This document shows positions 1-7,056 of a DNA stretch of 64,000 nucleotides, piece by piece; the first letter of the stretch is position 1; each line of letters starts with the position of its first letter. The position numbers and the translations under genes are program-made. Below the pieces are notes generated by a model. That model had not been told where the DNA came from. It did not search any database and saw only the letters and a list, made by a program, of their open reading frames with translations. The DNA is from Nocardioides sp. PD653-B2 (lineage in GTDB: Bacteria; Actinomycetota; Actinomycetes; Propionibacteriales; Nocardioidaceae): NCBI RefSeq assembly GCF_002117935.1, contig NZ_BDJE01000008.1, positions 89,833 to 153,832 on the forward strand, given 5' to 3'.

Positions 1-1
1 C

Positions 2-886
2 GACGTGACCACCCAGCTCGCTCGCGACGTCGCGTCCGGGGCCGAGCCGCGTCCTGACTTCGTCGTGTGGCCCGAGAACTCGACCGCGGTCGACCCGTTC
101 CGCGACGACCAGACCAACGCGGCGATCCGGACCGCCAGCGATGCCATCGGCGTGCCGATCCTGGTCGGTGCGATCGTCGACGCGGGTCCCACCCACGTCC
201 TCAACCAGGGGATCGTGTGGGACCCGGTGACCGGCGCCGGGGACCGCTACACCAAGCACCACCCGGTCGTGTTCGGGGAGTACATCCCCTTCCGTCGCTA
301 CCTCGACAGCCTCCAGATCGGGCGCCTGACCATGGTCGGCCGCGACATGGTCGCCGGCACCCGCCAGGAGCCCCTCACGATCGCCGGGGTGCAGGTCGCC
401 GACTCCATCTGCTTCGACGTCGCGTACGACGACGCGATCTACGCCCAGGTCGAGCACGGCGCCCAGCTGCTGACCGTGCAGACGAGCAACGCGACGTTCA
501 TCCACACCGACCAGATCGACCAGCAGTTCGCGATCACCCGCCTGCGAGCGATCGAGACCGGGCGCTGGTTGGTCGTCGCCTCGACCAACGGCGTGTCGGG
601 GGTGATCTCGCCCGACGGCTCGGTGGTCGCGAGCGCCTCCCCGCGCACCCAGCAGGCGCTGGTCGAGCGGGTCGAGCTCGACGACAGCGTGACGCCCGCC
701 GTCCGCATCGGGCCGTGGAGCGGCCGGCTCTGCATCGCGCTGACGCTGATCGGGCTGATCCTCGCCCTCGTCACCACCGGAGTCCCGTATCGTCGGTCCC
801 GGAACCGGCAGCAGGCCGAGGACGGCCCGGCACGGTCTGCTCCCGCCACCTCTGCCGCAGGAGCGAGTGAAGGGCGGAGCGCGTGA
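2..886 (+). CDS. lnt: Apolipoprotein N-acyltransferase, C-terminal part (cut by window edge)
   Basis: This would transfer an acyl chain from a phospholipid to the N-terminal cysteine of lipoproteins at the outer face of the membrane. The frame is open from base 2, so the N-terminal membrane segments lie outside the window. The nitrilase-type (C-N hydrolase) domain is visible. Its presumed catalytic triad is Glu at codon 74-76 (WPEN), Lys at 254-256 (TKHHP) and Cys at 410-412 (SICFDV). A hydrophobic helix near 725-790 and a polar tail follow, as in Lnt. The stop overlaps the next start by 4 bp (GTGA), so the two genes are probably translationally coupled. In M. tuberculosis the two activities are fused in Ppm1; here they are separate genes. 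Family assignment is firm; the triad is assigned by eye. Confidence 0.93.
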   Translation, partial: DVTTQLARDVASGAEPRPDFVVWPENSTAVDPFRDDQTNAAIRTASDAIGVPILVGAIVDAGPTHVLNQGIVWDPVTGAGDRYTKHHPVVFGEYIPFRRYLDSLQIGRLTMVGRDMVAGTRQEPLTIAGVQVADSICFDVAYDDAIYAQVEHGAQLLTVQTSNATFIHTDQIDQQFAITRLRAIETGRWLVVASTNGVSGVISPDGSVVASASPRTQQALVERVELDDSVTPAVRIGPWSGRLCIALTLIGLILALVTTGVPYRRSRNRQQAEDGPARSAPATSAAGASEGRSA

Positions 887-1656
887 GGCCCGCAAGCAGC
901 GAGGGCATCGACGGCCTCGGCCGCGTCGTCGTCGTCATCCCGACCTACAACGAGGCGACCAACCTCGCCTGGATCGTCGCACGCCTGCGCACCGCCCAGC
1001 CCGCGATCGACGTCCTCGTGGTCGACGACGGCTCGCCGGACGGCACCGGACAGGTCGCCGACGACCTCGCGGCAGCCGACCCGGCCGTGTCGGTCGTGCA
1101 CCGCACCGAGAAGGCCGGACTCGGCGCGGCGTACCTGCACGGCTTCCGCGTCGCCCTGGCCGCGGGCTACGACGTCATCGGCGAGATGGACGCCGACGGC
1201 TCCCACCAGCCCGAGCAGCTCGACCGGCTGCTGGCCGCGCTCGTCGACGCCGACCTGGTGATCGGGTCGCGCTGGGTGCCGGGCGGGTCGGTGGTGAACT
1301 GGCCGCTCCAGCGTGAGCTGCTCTCGCGCGGCGGCAACCTCTACGTCCGGCTCCTGCTCGGCATCACGGTGCGCGACGCGACGGCCGGCTTCCGGCTCTT
1401 CCGGCGGGCGACGCTGGACAAGATCGACCTCGACTCGGTCGAGTCGACCGGCTACGTCTTCCAGACCGACATGGTGGCGCGGGCCCTGGCCGCGGGCCTC
1501 ACCGTGCGCGAGGTCCCGATCGAGTTCGTGGAGCGGGTGCGGGGCGACTCGAAGATGAGCGGCTCCGTCGCGGCCGAGTCGCTCAAGCGGATCACCGCCT
1601 GGGGGCTGCGGGAGCGCGCCGCCCAGGTGCGCCGGGCCCTGGGAGGCCGGCGATGA
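883..1656 (+). CDS. ppm1: Polyprenol monophosphomannose synthase (GT2 family)
   Basis: The protein has 257 residues and is predicted to transfer mannose from GDP-mannose to polyprenyl phosphate on the inner membrane face. The product is the donor for lipoglycan and protein mannosylation. It is a GT-A fold GT2 enzyme: the N-terminal nucleotide-binding strand VIPTYNEATNL, VVDDGSPDGT, and the metal-binding GEMDADGSHQ (DxD-type) motif are all visible. The later IGSRWVPGG and DATAGFRLFRR segments are typical of dolichol-phosphate mannosyltransferases. There is no C-terminal membrane domain. It overlaps lnt by 4 bp upstream (GTG start) and the FxsA-like gene by 4 bp downstream (ATGA), so the three form one operon. 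Partnership with Lnt matches the mycobacterial Ppm1 arrangement. Confidence 0.93.
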   Translation: MRPASSEGIDGLGRVVVVIPTYNEATNLAWIVARLRTAQPAIDVLVVDDGSPDGTGQVADDLAAADPAVSVVHRTEKAGLGAAYLHGFRVALAAGYDVIGEMDADGSHQPEQLDRLLAALVDADLVIGSRWVPGGSVVNWPLQRELLSRGGNLYVRLLLGITVRDATAGFRLFRRATLDKIDLDSVESTGYVFQTDMVARALAAGLTVREVPIEFVERVRGDSKMSGSVAAESLKRITAWGLRERAAQVRRALGGRR

Positions 1657-2117
1657 GCCGCCGTCGCCCGGCGGTCTCGCTGGGGCTCTTCATCGTCTTC
1701 ATCGTGCTGCCGATCGTCGAGATCTACGTGATCGTCCAGGTCGGCCAGGTGATCGGTGCGCCGTGGACCATCCTGCTGCTCGTGCTGGACAGCGCGGTCG
1801 GTGCATGGCTGGTCCGCCGAGAAGGCGTCCGCGCCTGGCGGGCCCTGCGCGACGCGCTGGACAGCGGGCGGATGCCGGGCCGGGAGCTCGCCGACGGCGC
1901 GCTGATCCTGATCGGCGGCACCTTGATGCTCACACCGGGCTTCGTCACCGACGCACTCGGGATCGTGCTCATCCTGCCGCCGACGCGACCGGTCTTCCGC
2001 CGCCTGCTGACGATGCTGGTCGCGCGCCGGGTGGTCCTGAACGTGACCCGCCCCGGACCCGGGCCCGCATCGGGGCCCGTGGTCCGGGGCGAGGTCGTGG
2101 ACGACGACGAGGCCTGA
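1653..2117 (+). CDS. fxsA: FxsA family membrane protein
   Basis: The protein has 154 residues. Two N-terminal hydrophobic segments (about residues 9-45) are followed by a polar loop with GVRAWRALRDAL. A further hydrophobic region with LMLTPGFVTDALGIVLILPPTR is diagnostic of FxsA/UPF0716. In E. coli FxsA relieves exclusion of phage T7 when overproduced; the normal role of the family is unknown. The start overlaps the ppm1 stop (ATGA). It ends only five bases before the end of the convergent rbpA gene. The polar C-terminal tail (after VLNVTRPG) is poorly conserved in the family. Confidence 0.9.
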   Translation: MSRRRPAVSLGLFIVFIVLPIVEIYVIVQVGQVIGAPWTILLLVLDSAVGAWLVRREGVRAWRALRDALDSGRMPGRELADGALILIGGTLMLTPGFVTDALGIVLILPPTRPVFRRLLTMLVARRVVLNVTRPGPGPASGPVVRGEVVDDDEA

Positions 2118-2122
2118 GAGGC

Positions 2123-2509
2123 CTACGCGGTCGCCTTGCGCTTCTTCTGGTTGGCGCGGTGCAGGTGGGCGGGTCCGATCTCGCCGCCACGCAGCAGCTC
2201 GAGGCGCTCCTTGAGGATGTCCTCGAGCTCCTTCTCCGAGCGCCGCTCCAGCAGCATGTCCCAGTGGGTACGGGCCGGCTTCTCGGCCTTCACCTCGGGC
2301 TGGATGCCGGAGACACTGAGTCCCTCGGCGCCGCAGCGCGGGCACTCCCACACCGCCGGGACGTCGGCCTCGACCGACATCGTGATCTCGAAAACATGCC
2401 CCTGCGGGCACTGGTAACCGACCTGCTGGCGAGCCGCGAACTCGATGCCGCGCTCGTCCTCGAAACTCTGGCCCCCGAGCCGCGCTCCACGCAGTGTGCG
2501 CTCAGCCAT
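2123..2509 (-). CDS. rbpA: RNA polymerase-binding protein RbpA
   Basis: RbpA is a 128-residue actinobacterial factor that binds RNA polymerase and the principal sigma factor, and stabilises the open complex. The start shows the family N-terminus (MAERTLRGARLGGQSFE). A zinc-ribbon-like core follows with two CxxC-type pairs (YQCPQGH and WECPRCG), then the basic linker and sigma-interaction helix (THWDMLLERRSEKELEDIL). A purine-rich Shine-Dalgarno (GGAGGTGG) precedes the ATG. The gene is monocistronic and convergent with fxsA. A SigR/SigH-type promoter lies about 110 nt upstream, consistent with the known oxidative-stress control of rbpA in Streptomyces. Confidence 0.96.
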   Translation of the reverse strand: MAERTLRGARLGGQSFEDERGIEFAARQQVGYQCPQGHVFEITMSVEADVPAVWECPRCGAEGLSVSGIQPEVKAEKPARTHWDMLLERRSEKELEDILKERLELLRGGEIGPAHLHRANQKKRKATA

Positions 2510-2627
2510 GAGCCACCTCCCGAATCTTGTTTCCCCCGAATTGCCTGACCGAGACGGACAACACCGGTGTTCATGACACCGATATCAGGGATTCGTGTAC
2601 CCATCGCAATGCCGTCTCAATCAGTTC

Positions 2628-2653
2628 AACGGTAGAGGGGGGTCCACAATTCC
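2628..2653 (-). promoter_or_regulatory. SigR/SigH-type promoter of rbpA
   Basis: Read on the minus strand, GGAAT (plus coordinates 2649-2653) is followed after exactly 18 nt by GTT (2628-2630). This is the core consensus of SigR (Streptomyces) and SigH (Mycobacterium) promoters. The expected transcription start falls near 2620, leaving a leader of about 110 nt before the rbpA ATG. The match is seen directly; use by a SigR homologue is inferred. Confidence 0.75.
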
Positions 2654-2683
2654 GGCAAAACCCCGGTATAGCCGCGCTCACCG

Positions 2684-4069
2684 TCAGACGACCGCCGGGG
2701 CCGTGTTGCCCGCCTCCTCGATGCCCCTTCGGGGGTCGACGCGCGAGAGCAGGACGATGCCGATGACGAAGAGGACCATGAGCGCCAGCAGCGCGGGCCG
2801 ATAGGAGTCGGTCCACTGGTGGACCAGGCCGAAGATCAGCGTCCCGATCCAGCTCGTGCCGCGCTCGCACGCCTGGTAGAGCGAGAAGTACTCCGCCTCG
2901 CGGCCGCGCGGGATGAGCTGGCTGTAGAACGACCGGGAGAGCGCCTGCGTCCCGCCGAGCACCACGCCGATCGCCACCGCGAGGAGCAGGAACAGCGGCA
3001 GGTTCTCGTCCGGGGTCAGCCAGCCCGCGACGACGACCACCAGCCAGACCATCAGCCCGACGAGGATCACCCGGTAGGCACCGCGCCGGCGCGCGACCCG
3101 ACCGAACCAGAGGGCACCGCCGATCCCGACGAACTGCACCACGAGGAAGGCGAGCAGGACAGTGCTCTTCTCGAAGCCCAGCTCCTTCTCGCCGTACACG
3201 GACGCGGCGTAGATGACGGTCTGGATGCCGTCGTTGTAGAAGAGGTAGGCGAGCAGGAACGTCATCGTGACGGGATAGCGGCGCAGGTCCTTCAGCGTGG
3301 TCCAGAGCTGGCCGAAGCTCGCCGACACCAGGCCGCCGGGCTCGGCGACGGTGTTGACCGGGGGACGGGCGCGGACCCCGCGCACCGGGATGATCGTGAA
3401 CGCCGCCCACCAGAGGCCGGCGCTGAGCAGACTGATGCGGACCGCCAGCTCGGTGTGGTCGCTCATCACCGTGAGCAGGCCGAAGTTGACGGCCAGCAGC
3501 AGGCCGCCGCCCAGGTAGCCCAGGGCCCAGCCGCGCGAGGACACCCGGTCGCGCTCGTCGGGGTCCGCGATGTCGACCAGCATGGCGTCGTAGACGACCA
3601 GGCTCGCGCCCAGGAACAGCGTCGCGAGGAGCAGCAGGACCGCGCCCAGCTGCCAGGCGGAGCCGGCGACGAAGAACATCAGCATCGCCATCAGGCTTCC
3701 GGCCCAGGCGAAGCCGCCGAGCAGCCTCGGCTTGTTCGAGCTGCGGTCGGCGACCGCGCCGACGACCGGCAGCACCAGCGCGGACAGGATCGTCGCGGCG
3801 GTGACGATGTAGAACACCAGCGAGCCGGCCGACAGGCTGAGCCCGAGGACGTGGAGATCGGTCGTGCACTTGTAGCCGAGGTCCTCGTCGGTGGCCCGAC
3901 CGCAGGCGGCCTTCTCGGCGACCGAGGTGAGGTACGGCGCGAAGAGGACCGCCGCGGTGGTCGTCACGAACGCGCTGTTGGCCCAGTCGTACCAGTACCA
4001 GGCCTTCTGCTCACGGGCCCGCTCGAGGGGCCCCAGATCGGCCACACCGCTCGTCCCCGCTGCGGTCAT
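2684..4069 (-). CDS. MFS transporter, UMF1/Atg22-like
   Basis: This is a 461-residue polytopic membrane protein. The start KAWYWYDWANSAF is the hallmark of the UMF1 (vacuole effluxer Atg22-like) branch of the major facilitator superfamily. About twelve hydrophobic segments are visible, with a DRSSNKPRLLGG loop after the second helix, typical of MFS loop 2-3. RSFYSQLIPRGREAEYF is another feature shared within this branch. The substrate is unknown; Atg22 relatives export amino acids. The ATG at 4069 was chosen because it begins the conserved region and overlaps the stop of the upstream phosphodiesterase (ATGA). The longer open frame upstream of it only shadows that gene. Coupling suggests uptake or efflux linked to lipid-head-group turnover, but this is inference. 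Confidence 0.9.
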   Translation of the reverse strand: MTAAGTSGVADLGPLERAREQKAWYWYDWANSAFVTTTAAVLFAPYLTSVAEKAACGRATDEDLGYKCTTDLHVLGLSLSAGSLVFYIVTAATILSALVLPVVGAVADRSSNKPRLLGGFAWAGSLMAMLMFFVAGSAWQLGAVLLLLATLFLGASLVVYDAMLVDIADPDERDRVSSRGWALGYLGGGLLLAVNFGLLTVMSDHTELAVRISLLSAGLWWAAFTIIPVRGVRARPPVNTVAEPGGLVSASFGQLWTTLKDLRRYPVTMTFLLAYLFYNDGIQTVIYAASVYGEKELGFEKSTVLLAFLVVQFVGIGGALWFGRVARRRGAYRVILVGLMVWLVVVVAGWLTPDENLPLFLLLAVAIGVVLGGTQALSRSFYSQLIPRGREAEYFSLYQACERGTSWIGTLIFGLVHQWTDSYRPALLALMVLFVIGIVLLSRVDPRRGIEEAGNTAPAVV

Positions 4070-4890
4070 GCGTCGTCCCTCCGCGGTCCGCGCCACGCGT
4101 GGCGCTCGGTCAGCACGGTCCTGAGTATGTCCGTCCGGTCGGTGAAGACGCCGTCGACGCCCCGGTCCAGGAGGTCGTGCATCGCGCCGGACTCGTCGAC
4201 GGTCCACACGTGCACGTGCTTGCCGGCCGCGTGCGCCCGGCGTACGAAGCCGGGCGTGACGACGGTGAGCCGGCCGCGGCGTGGCGGCACCTGGAAGGCC
4301 GCGAACCGGTTGCGGGTCAGCCACCCGGCCAGCCGGGCGCTCGGGAGGAACCGGAAGAGCCCGATCTCCCGCAGCGTCGCGGAGGTCGCGACCCGGCCGT
4401 GGGTGAGCTCCCGGAAGAGGTCGATCCGGCTCTGGGCGAAGGACCCGACCAGGACCCGGTCCCACGCCTCGCGGGCGGCCACGAAGTCGGCCAGGACCGG
4501 CACCGCGCCCTCGGACTTGATGTCGATGTTGAAGCGGGCGCCCGGGAAGGCGTCGAAGAGCTCGGCCAGCGTGGGCACGTGCTCGCGACCCCCGACCCGC
4601 GCTTCGCGGACCTCGGCGTACGTCAGGGTCGCGATCTCGCCCTTCCGGTCGGTCACCCGGTCCAGGAGGCTGTCGTGGAAGGCGAGCAGGACGCCGTCGC
4701 GCGTCACGTGGACGTCGGTCTCGAGGTAGTCGTACCCGAGCGCCACCGCGTGCCGGAACGCGGCCAGGGTGTTCTCCAGGCCCTCGATCTCGGGGTGGTA
4801 GGCGCCGCCGCGATGCGCGAACGCCAGCACGGAGCCGGGCGGGTCGAGCACCGTGTCCAGGTAGGCGAACCCGGTGCGGGGCGAGGTCAC
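4066..4890 (-). CDS. Glycerophosphodiester phosphodiesterase
   Basis: The protein has 274 residues and would hydrolyse glycerophosphodiesters to glycerol-3-phosphate and an alcohol. It begins LAFAHRGG (active-site HRG), has ENTLAAF and LETDVHVTRDGVLLAFHD (catalytic acidic residues and second His). It ends with HVWTVDESGAMHDLLDRGVDGVFTDR, the typical barrel end of the GDPD/PLC-like family. No signal peptide is visible, so it is probably cytoplasmic. The GTG start at 4890 was chosen because the family homology begins soon after it. A TAnnnT-like box ends 6 nt before it, implying a leaderless message. It overlaps the MFS gene by 4 bp and forms an operon with it. Confidence 0.93.
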   Translation of the reverse strand: MTSPRTGFAYLDTVLDPPGSVLAFAHRGGAYHPEIEGLENTLAAFRHAVALGYDYLETDVHVTRDGVLLAFHDSLLDRVTDRKGEIATLTYAEVREARVGGREHVPTLAELFDAFPGARFNIDIKSEGAVPVLADFVAAREAWDRVLVGSFAQSRIDLFRELTHGRVATSATLREIGLFRFLPSARLAGWLTRNRFAAFQVPPRRGRLTVVTPGFVRRAHAAGKHVHVWTVDESGAMHDLLDRGVDGVFTDRTDILRTVLTERHAWRGPRRDDA

Positions 4891-4896
4891 GGGTGC

Positions 4897-4902
4897 AGTA
4901 TT
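4897..4902 (-). promoter_or_regulatory. -10 box (AATACT) of the glycerophosphodiesterase operon
   Basis: AATACT on the minus strand ends 6 nt before the GTG start, so transcription would begin at or near the start codon. No Shine-Dalgarno is present. Position fits the leaderless pattern seen at many genes here. Confidence 0.45.
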
Positions 4903-4948
4903 CCCCGACGGCGCGGCGTGCGTCCGGTCGGGCTCACCCCGGGGGCGG

Positions 4949-4954
4949 TAGCGT
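4949..4954 (+). promoter_or_regulatory. -10 box (TAGCGT) of the small zinc-ribbon gene
   Basis: TAGCGT ends 6 nt before the ATG at 4961 with no Shine-Dalgarno between, so the transcript is probably leaderless. Confidence 0.5.
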
Positions 4955-4960
4955 CGTCGC

Positions 4961-5233
4961 ATGGAGAGCCTGACTTGTCCTCGTTGCGGCGCCGAAATGC
5001 TCACCCGGTCCATCAGCTCGTCCCTGGGTGAGGGCGAGGTCAGCCTGTGTCCCGACGGACACGGCGTCTTCCTGGCCCGGCCCGACCTCGGTGCGCTCAT
5101 CGAGTCCGAGAGCGACTGGCACCGGCATGCCGGTCAGCACACCGCGCCGATGCCCCGGATCACCGCCGACATGGCCGCCCCGCCGGTCGGCAAGGCCCCG
5201 CCCCGGGCCTGGGTGGAGACGCTGTTTGAATGA
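4961..5233 (+). CDS. Small zinc-ribbon (zf-TFIIB type) protein
   Basis: The protein has 90 residues. It begins with TCPRCGAEM and has a second half-site CPDGHGVFLARPDLGALI, which matches the TFIIB-like zinc-finger fold common in small bacterial proteins. Only three cysteines and a histidine are positioned to bind metal. The C-terminal half is proline- and alanine-rich with no recognised domain. No biochemical role is known. It is divergent from the phosphodiesterase operon, 70 bp apart, and is followed by a hairpin. Confidence 0.8.
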   Translation: MESLTCPRCGAEMLTRSISSSLGEGEVSLCPDGHGVFLARPDLGALIESESDWHRHAGQHTAPMPRITADMAAPPVGKAPPRAWVETLFE

Positions 5234-5240
5234 CCCGAGC

Positions 5241-5260
5241 CCGAGCCTGCGAGGGCTCGG
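5241..5260 (+). terminator. Hairpin after the zinc-ribbon gene
   Basis: CCGAGCC (5241-5247) pairs perfectly with GGCTCGG (5254-5260) around a 6-nt loop, 8 nt after the stop codon. There is no T-run, so termination is inferred from position and structure. Confidence 0.5.
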
Positions 5261-5270
5261 ACCCAGTCAT

Positions 5271-5387
5271 CAGGTCGAGTAGCGGCGCGGGCGAGGGACG
5301 AGCTCGCGACCCGCGTATCGAGACCCAGTCGTGGTCTCGATACGCCCGTCGCGTCCTCCTTCGTCGGCCGCGGGGCTACTCGACCTG
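5271..5387. repeat. Nested inverted repeat (REP/MITE-like intergenic element)
   Basis: The outer arms are CAGGTCGAGTAGC (5271-5283) and GCTACTCGACCTG (5375-5387), a perfect 13-bp inverted pair. Inside them GCGTATCGAGACC (5313-5325) and GGTCTCGATACGC (5333-5345) form a second perfect 13-bp pair with a 7-nt loop. The 117-bp element lies between convergent gene ends. GTCTCGATACGC and CTACTCGACC strings recur in intergenic palindromes of Nocardioides-type genomes as I know them. It may act as a bidirectional terminator. Confidence 0.7.
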
Positions 5388-5428
5388 GCGCGGATCTCCT
5401 CGCCCTCGCAAGCTCGGTCGAGGCGCGC

Positions 5429-6955
5429 TCAGATGTCCCGGAACGTCTCGATCGTGGCGCCGAGCTGGTTGAGCCGCTCGGCGAGGTCCTCGTAGCCGCG
5501 GTGGATGACGTACGTCGAGCGCAACACGGACGTGCCCTTCGAGGCGAGCATCGCGAGCAGGATCACCACGGCCGGGCGCAGCGCCGGCGGGCAGACGAGC
5601 TCCGTGCCGGTGAAGCTGGTCGGGCCTTCGATCATCACCCGGTGCGGGTCGAGCAGCTTGACCTTGGCGCCGAGCTTGTTGAGGTCGGTGAGGTAGATCG
5701 CCCGGTTCTCGTACACCCAGTCGTGCAGGAGGGTCTGGCCCTCGGCGACGGCCGCGATGACCGCGAAGAACGGCAGGTTGTCGATGTTGAGGCCCGGGAA
5801 GGGCATCGGGTGGATCTTGTCGAGCGGCGCGTGCAGGCTCGAGGACTTGGTCGTCAGGTCGACCAGACGGGTGTGGCCGTTGAGCGCGACGTACTCCTCG
5901 GAGCGGTCGTACTGGAGGCCCATCTCCTCGAGCAGCGCGAGCTCGATCTCGAGGAACTCGATCGGCACCCGGCGGATGGTGATCTCGGACTTCGTGACGA
6001 TCGCGGCGGCGAGCAGCGACATCGCCTCGATCGGGTCCTCGCTGGGTGCGTAGTCGACGTCGACGTCGATGTCCTCGAGGCCGGTGATGGTCAGCGTGGT
6101 GGTGCCGACGCCCTCGACGGTGACGCCGAGGCGCTGCAGGTAGAAGCACAGGTCCTGGACCATGTAGTTCGACGAGGCGTTGCGGATCACCGTGGTGCCG
6201 GGGTGCAGCGCCGCGGCCATCAGGGCGTTCTCGGTGACGGTGTCACCGCGTTCGGTGAGGACGATCGGGCGGTGCGGCTCGACCGCGCGGTTCACCTGGG
6301 CGTGGTACATGCCGTCGGTGGCCTTGATCTCCAGCCCGAACGGGCGCAGCGCGGCCATGTGCGGCTCGACGGTGCGGGTGCCGAGGTCGCAGCCGCCGGC
6401 GTACGGCAGCTCGAACACGTCGGCGCGGTGCAGCAGCGGGCCGAGGAACATGATGATCGAGCGGGTACGACGGGCCGACTCGGCGTCGACGTGGTCGAGG
6501 TCGAGCTCCTTGGGCGGGACGATCTCGAGGTCGTTGTCGTCGTTCAGCCACCGGCACTGGACGCCCAGCGAGGTGAGCACCTCGAGCAGGCGGTTGACCT
6601 CCTCGATCCGGGCCACCTTGCGCAGCGTGGTGCGGCCGCGGTTGAGGAGGGTGGCGCAGAGCAGCGCGACGCCGGCGTTCTTCGAGGTCTTGACGTCGAT
6701 GGTGCCGGACAGCGTCGTCGGGCCGCTGACCCGCAGGTGCGTGGGACCGGCCCCGAGGGCGACGATCTCGGAGTCGAGGGCCGCGCCGATGCGGGCGAGC
6801 ATCTCCAGCGAGAGGTTCTGGTGGCCCTTCTCGATCCGGTTGATCGCACTCTGGCTGGTGCCGAGCAGGTCGGCGAGCTGGTGCTGGGTCAGGCCCCGGT
6901 GCTTGCGGGCGTCCCGGATGAGGTTCCCGATGCGGTTCTTGTATCCCTCGATCAT
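5429..6955 (-). CDS. XRE helix-turn-helix / MurA-like (EPSP synthase fold) fusion protein
   Basis: The N-terminal ~60 residues form a Cro/C1 (XRE) helix-turn-helix: IRDARKHRGLTQHQLADLLG, then TSQSAINRIEKG. The remaining ~430 residues are a UDP-N-acetylglucosamine 1-carboxyvinyltransferase (MurA) domain. Active-site positions match MurA by eye. Numbering from the GTG at 6964, they are Lys95 (SKN), Cys192 and Arg197 (GGCDLGTR), Asp395 (FPGLNID) and Arg463 (ALRP), equivalent to E. coli K22, C115, R120, D305 and R397. The domain could therefore bind PEP and UDP-GlcNAc, and may be catalytic. The ATG at 6955 is given as start; a GTG 9 nt upstream (6964) is equally possible. Whether it is an enzyme, a metabolite-sensing repressor or both cannot be told from sequence. 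It is divergent from an alcohol dehydrogenase. Confidence 0.88.
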   Translation of the reverse strand: MIEGYKNRIGNLIRDARKHRGLTQHQLADLLGTSQSAINRIEKGHQNLSLEMLARIGAALDSEIVALGAGPTHLRVSGPTTLSGTIDVKTSKNAGVALLCATLLNRGRTTLRKVARIEEVNRLLEVLTSLGVQCRWLNDDNDLEIVPPKELDLDHVDAESARRTRSIIMFLGPLLHRADVFELPYAGGCDLGTRTVEPHMAALRPFGLEIKATDGMYHAQVNRAVEPHRPIVLTERGDTVTENALMAAALHPGTTVIRNASSNYMVQDLCFYLQRLGVTVEGVGTTTLTITGLEDIDVDVDYAPSEDPIEAMSLLAAAIVTKSEITIRRVPIEFLEIELALLEEMGLQYDRSEEYVALNGHTRLVDLTTKSSSLHAPLDKIHPMPFPGLNIDNLPFFAVIAAVAEGQTLLHDWVYENRAIYLTDLNKLGAKVKLLDPHRVMIEGPTSFTGTELVCPPALRPAVVILLAMLASKGTSVLRSTYVIHRGYEDLAERLNQLGATIETFRDI

Positions 6956-6969
6956 GCGATCCACGGTAA

Positions 6970-6981
6970 CTCACATATGAG
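6970..6981. promoter_or_regulatory. Palindromic site upstream of the HTH-MurA gene
   Basis: CTCACATATGAG has perfect CTCA/TGAG arms around CATA. It lies 6-15 bp before the candidate starts of the HTH-MurA gene, in an AT-richer patch. It could be an autoregulatory operator for the fused XRE domain, but this is inference from position. Confidence 0.35.
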
Positions 6982-7056
6982 ATAACGCAACAACACCGGA
7001 GCCCGGTGTCGGTGCCGGGGGAGCGGGGCGGCGGGCCCTCCTGTCAGGATGGCGGC

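Noticed and set aside
2819..4729. Long plus-strand open frame opposite the MFS and phosphodiesterase genes
   Set aside because: High-GC shadow of clear minus-strand genes; no homology, unusual Arg/Glu/Asp-rich composition.
5271..5387. Possible insertion sequence ends
   Set aside because: No transposase and no target-site duplication visible; only 117 bp.
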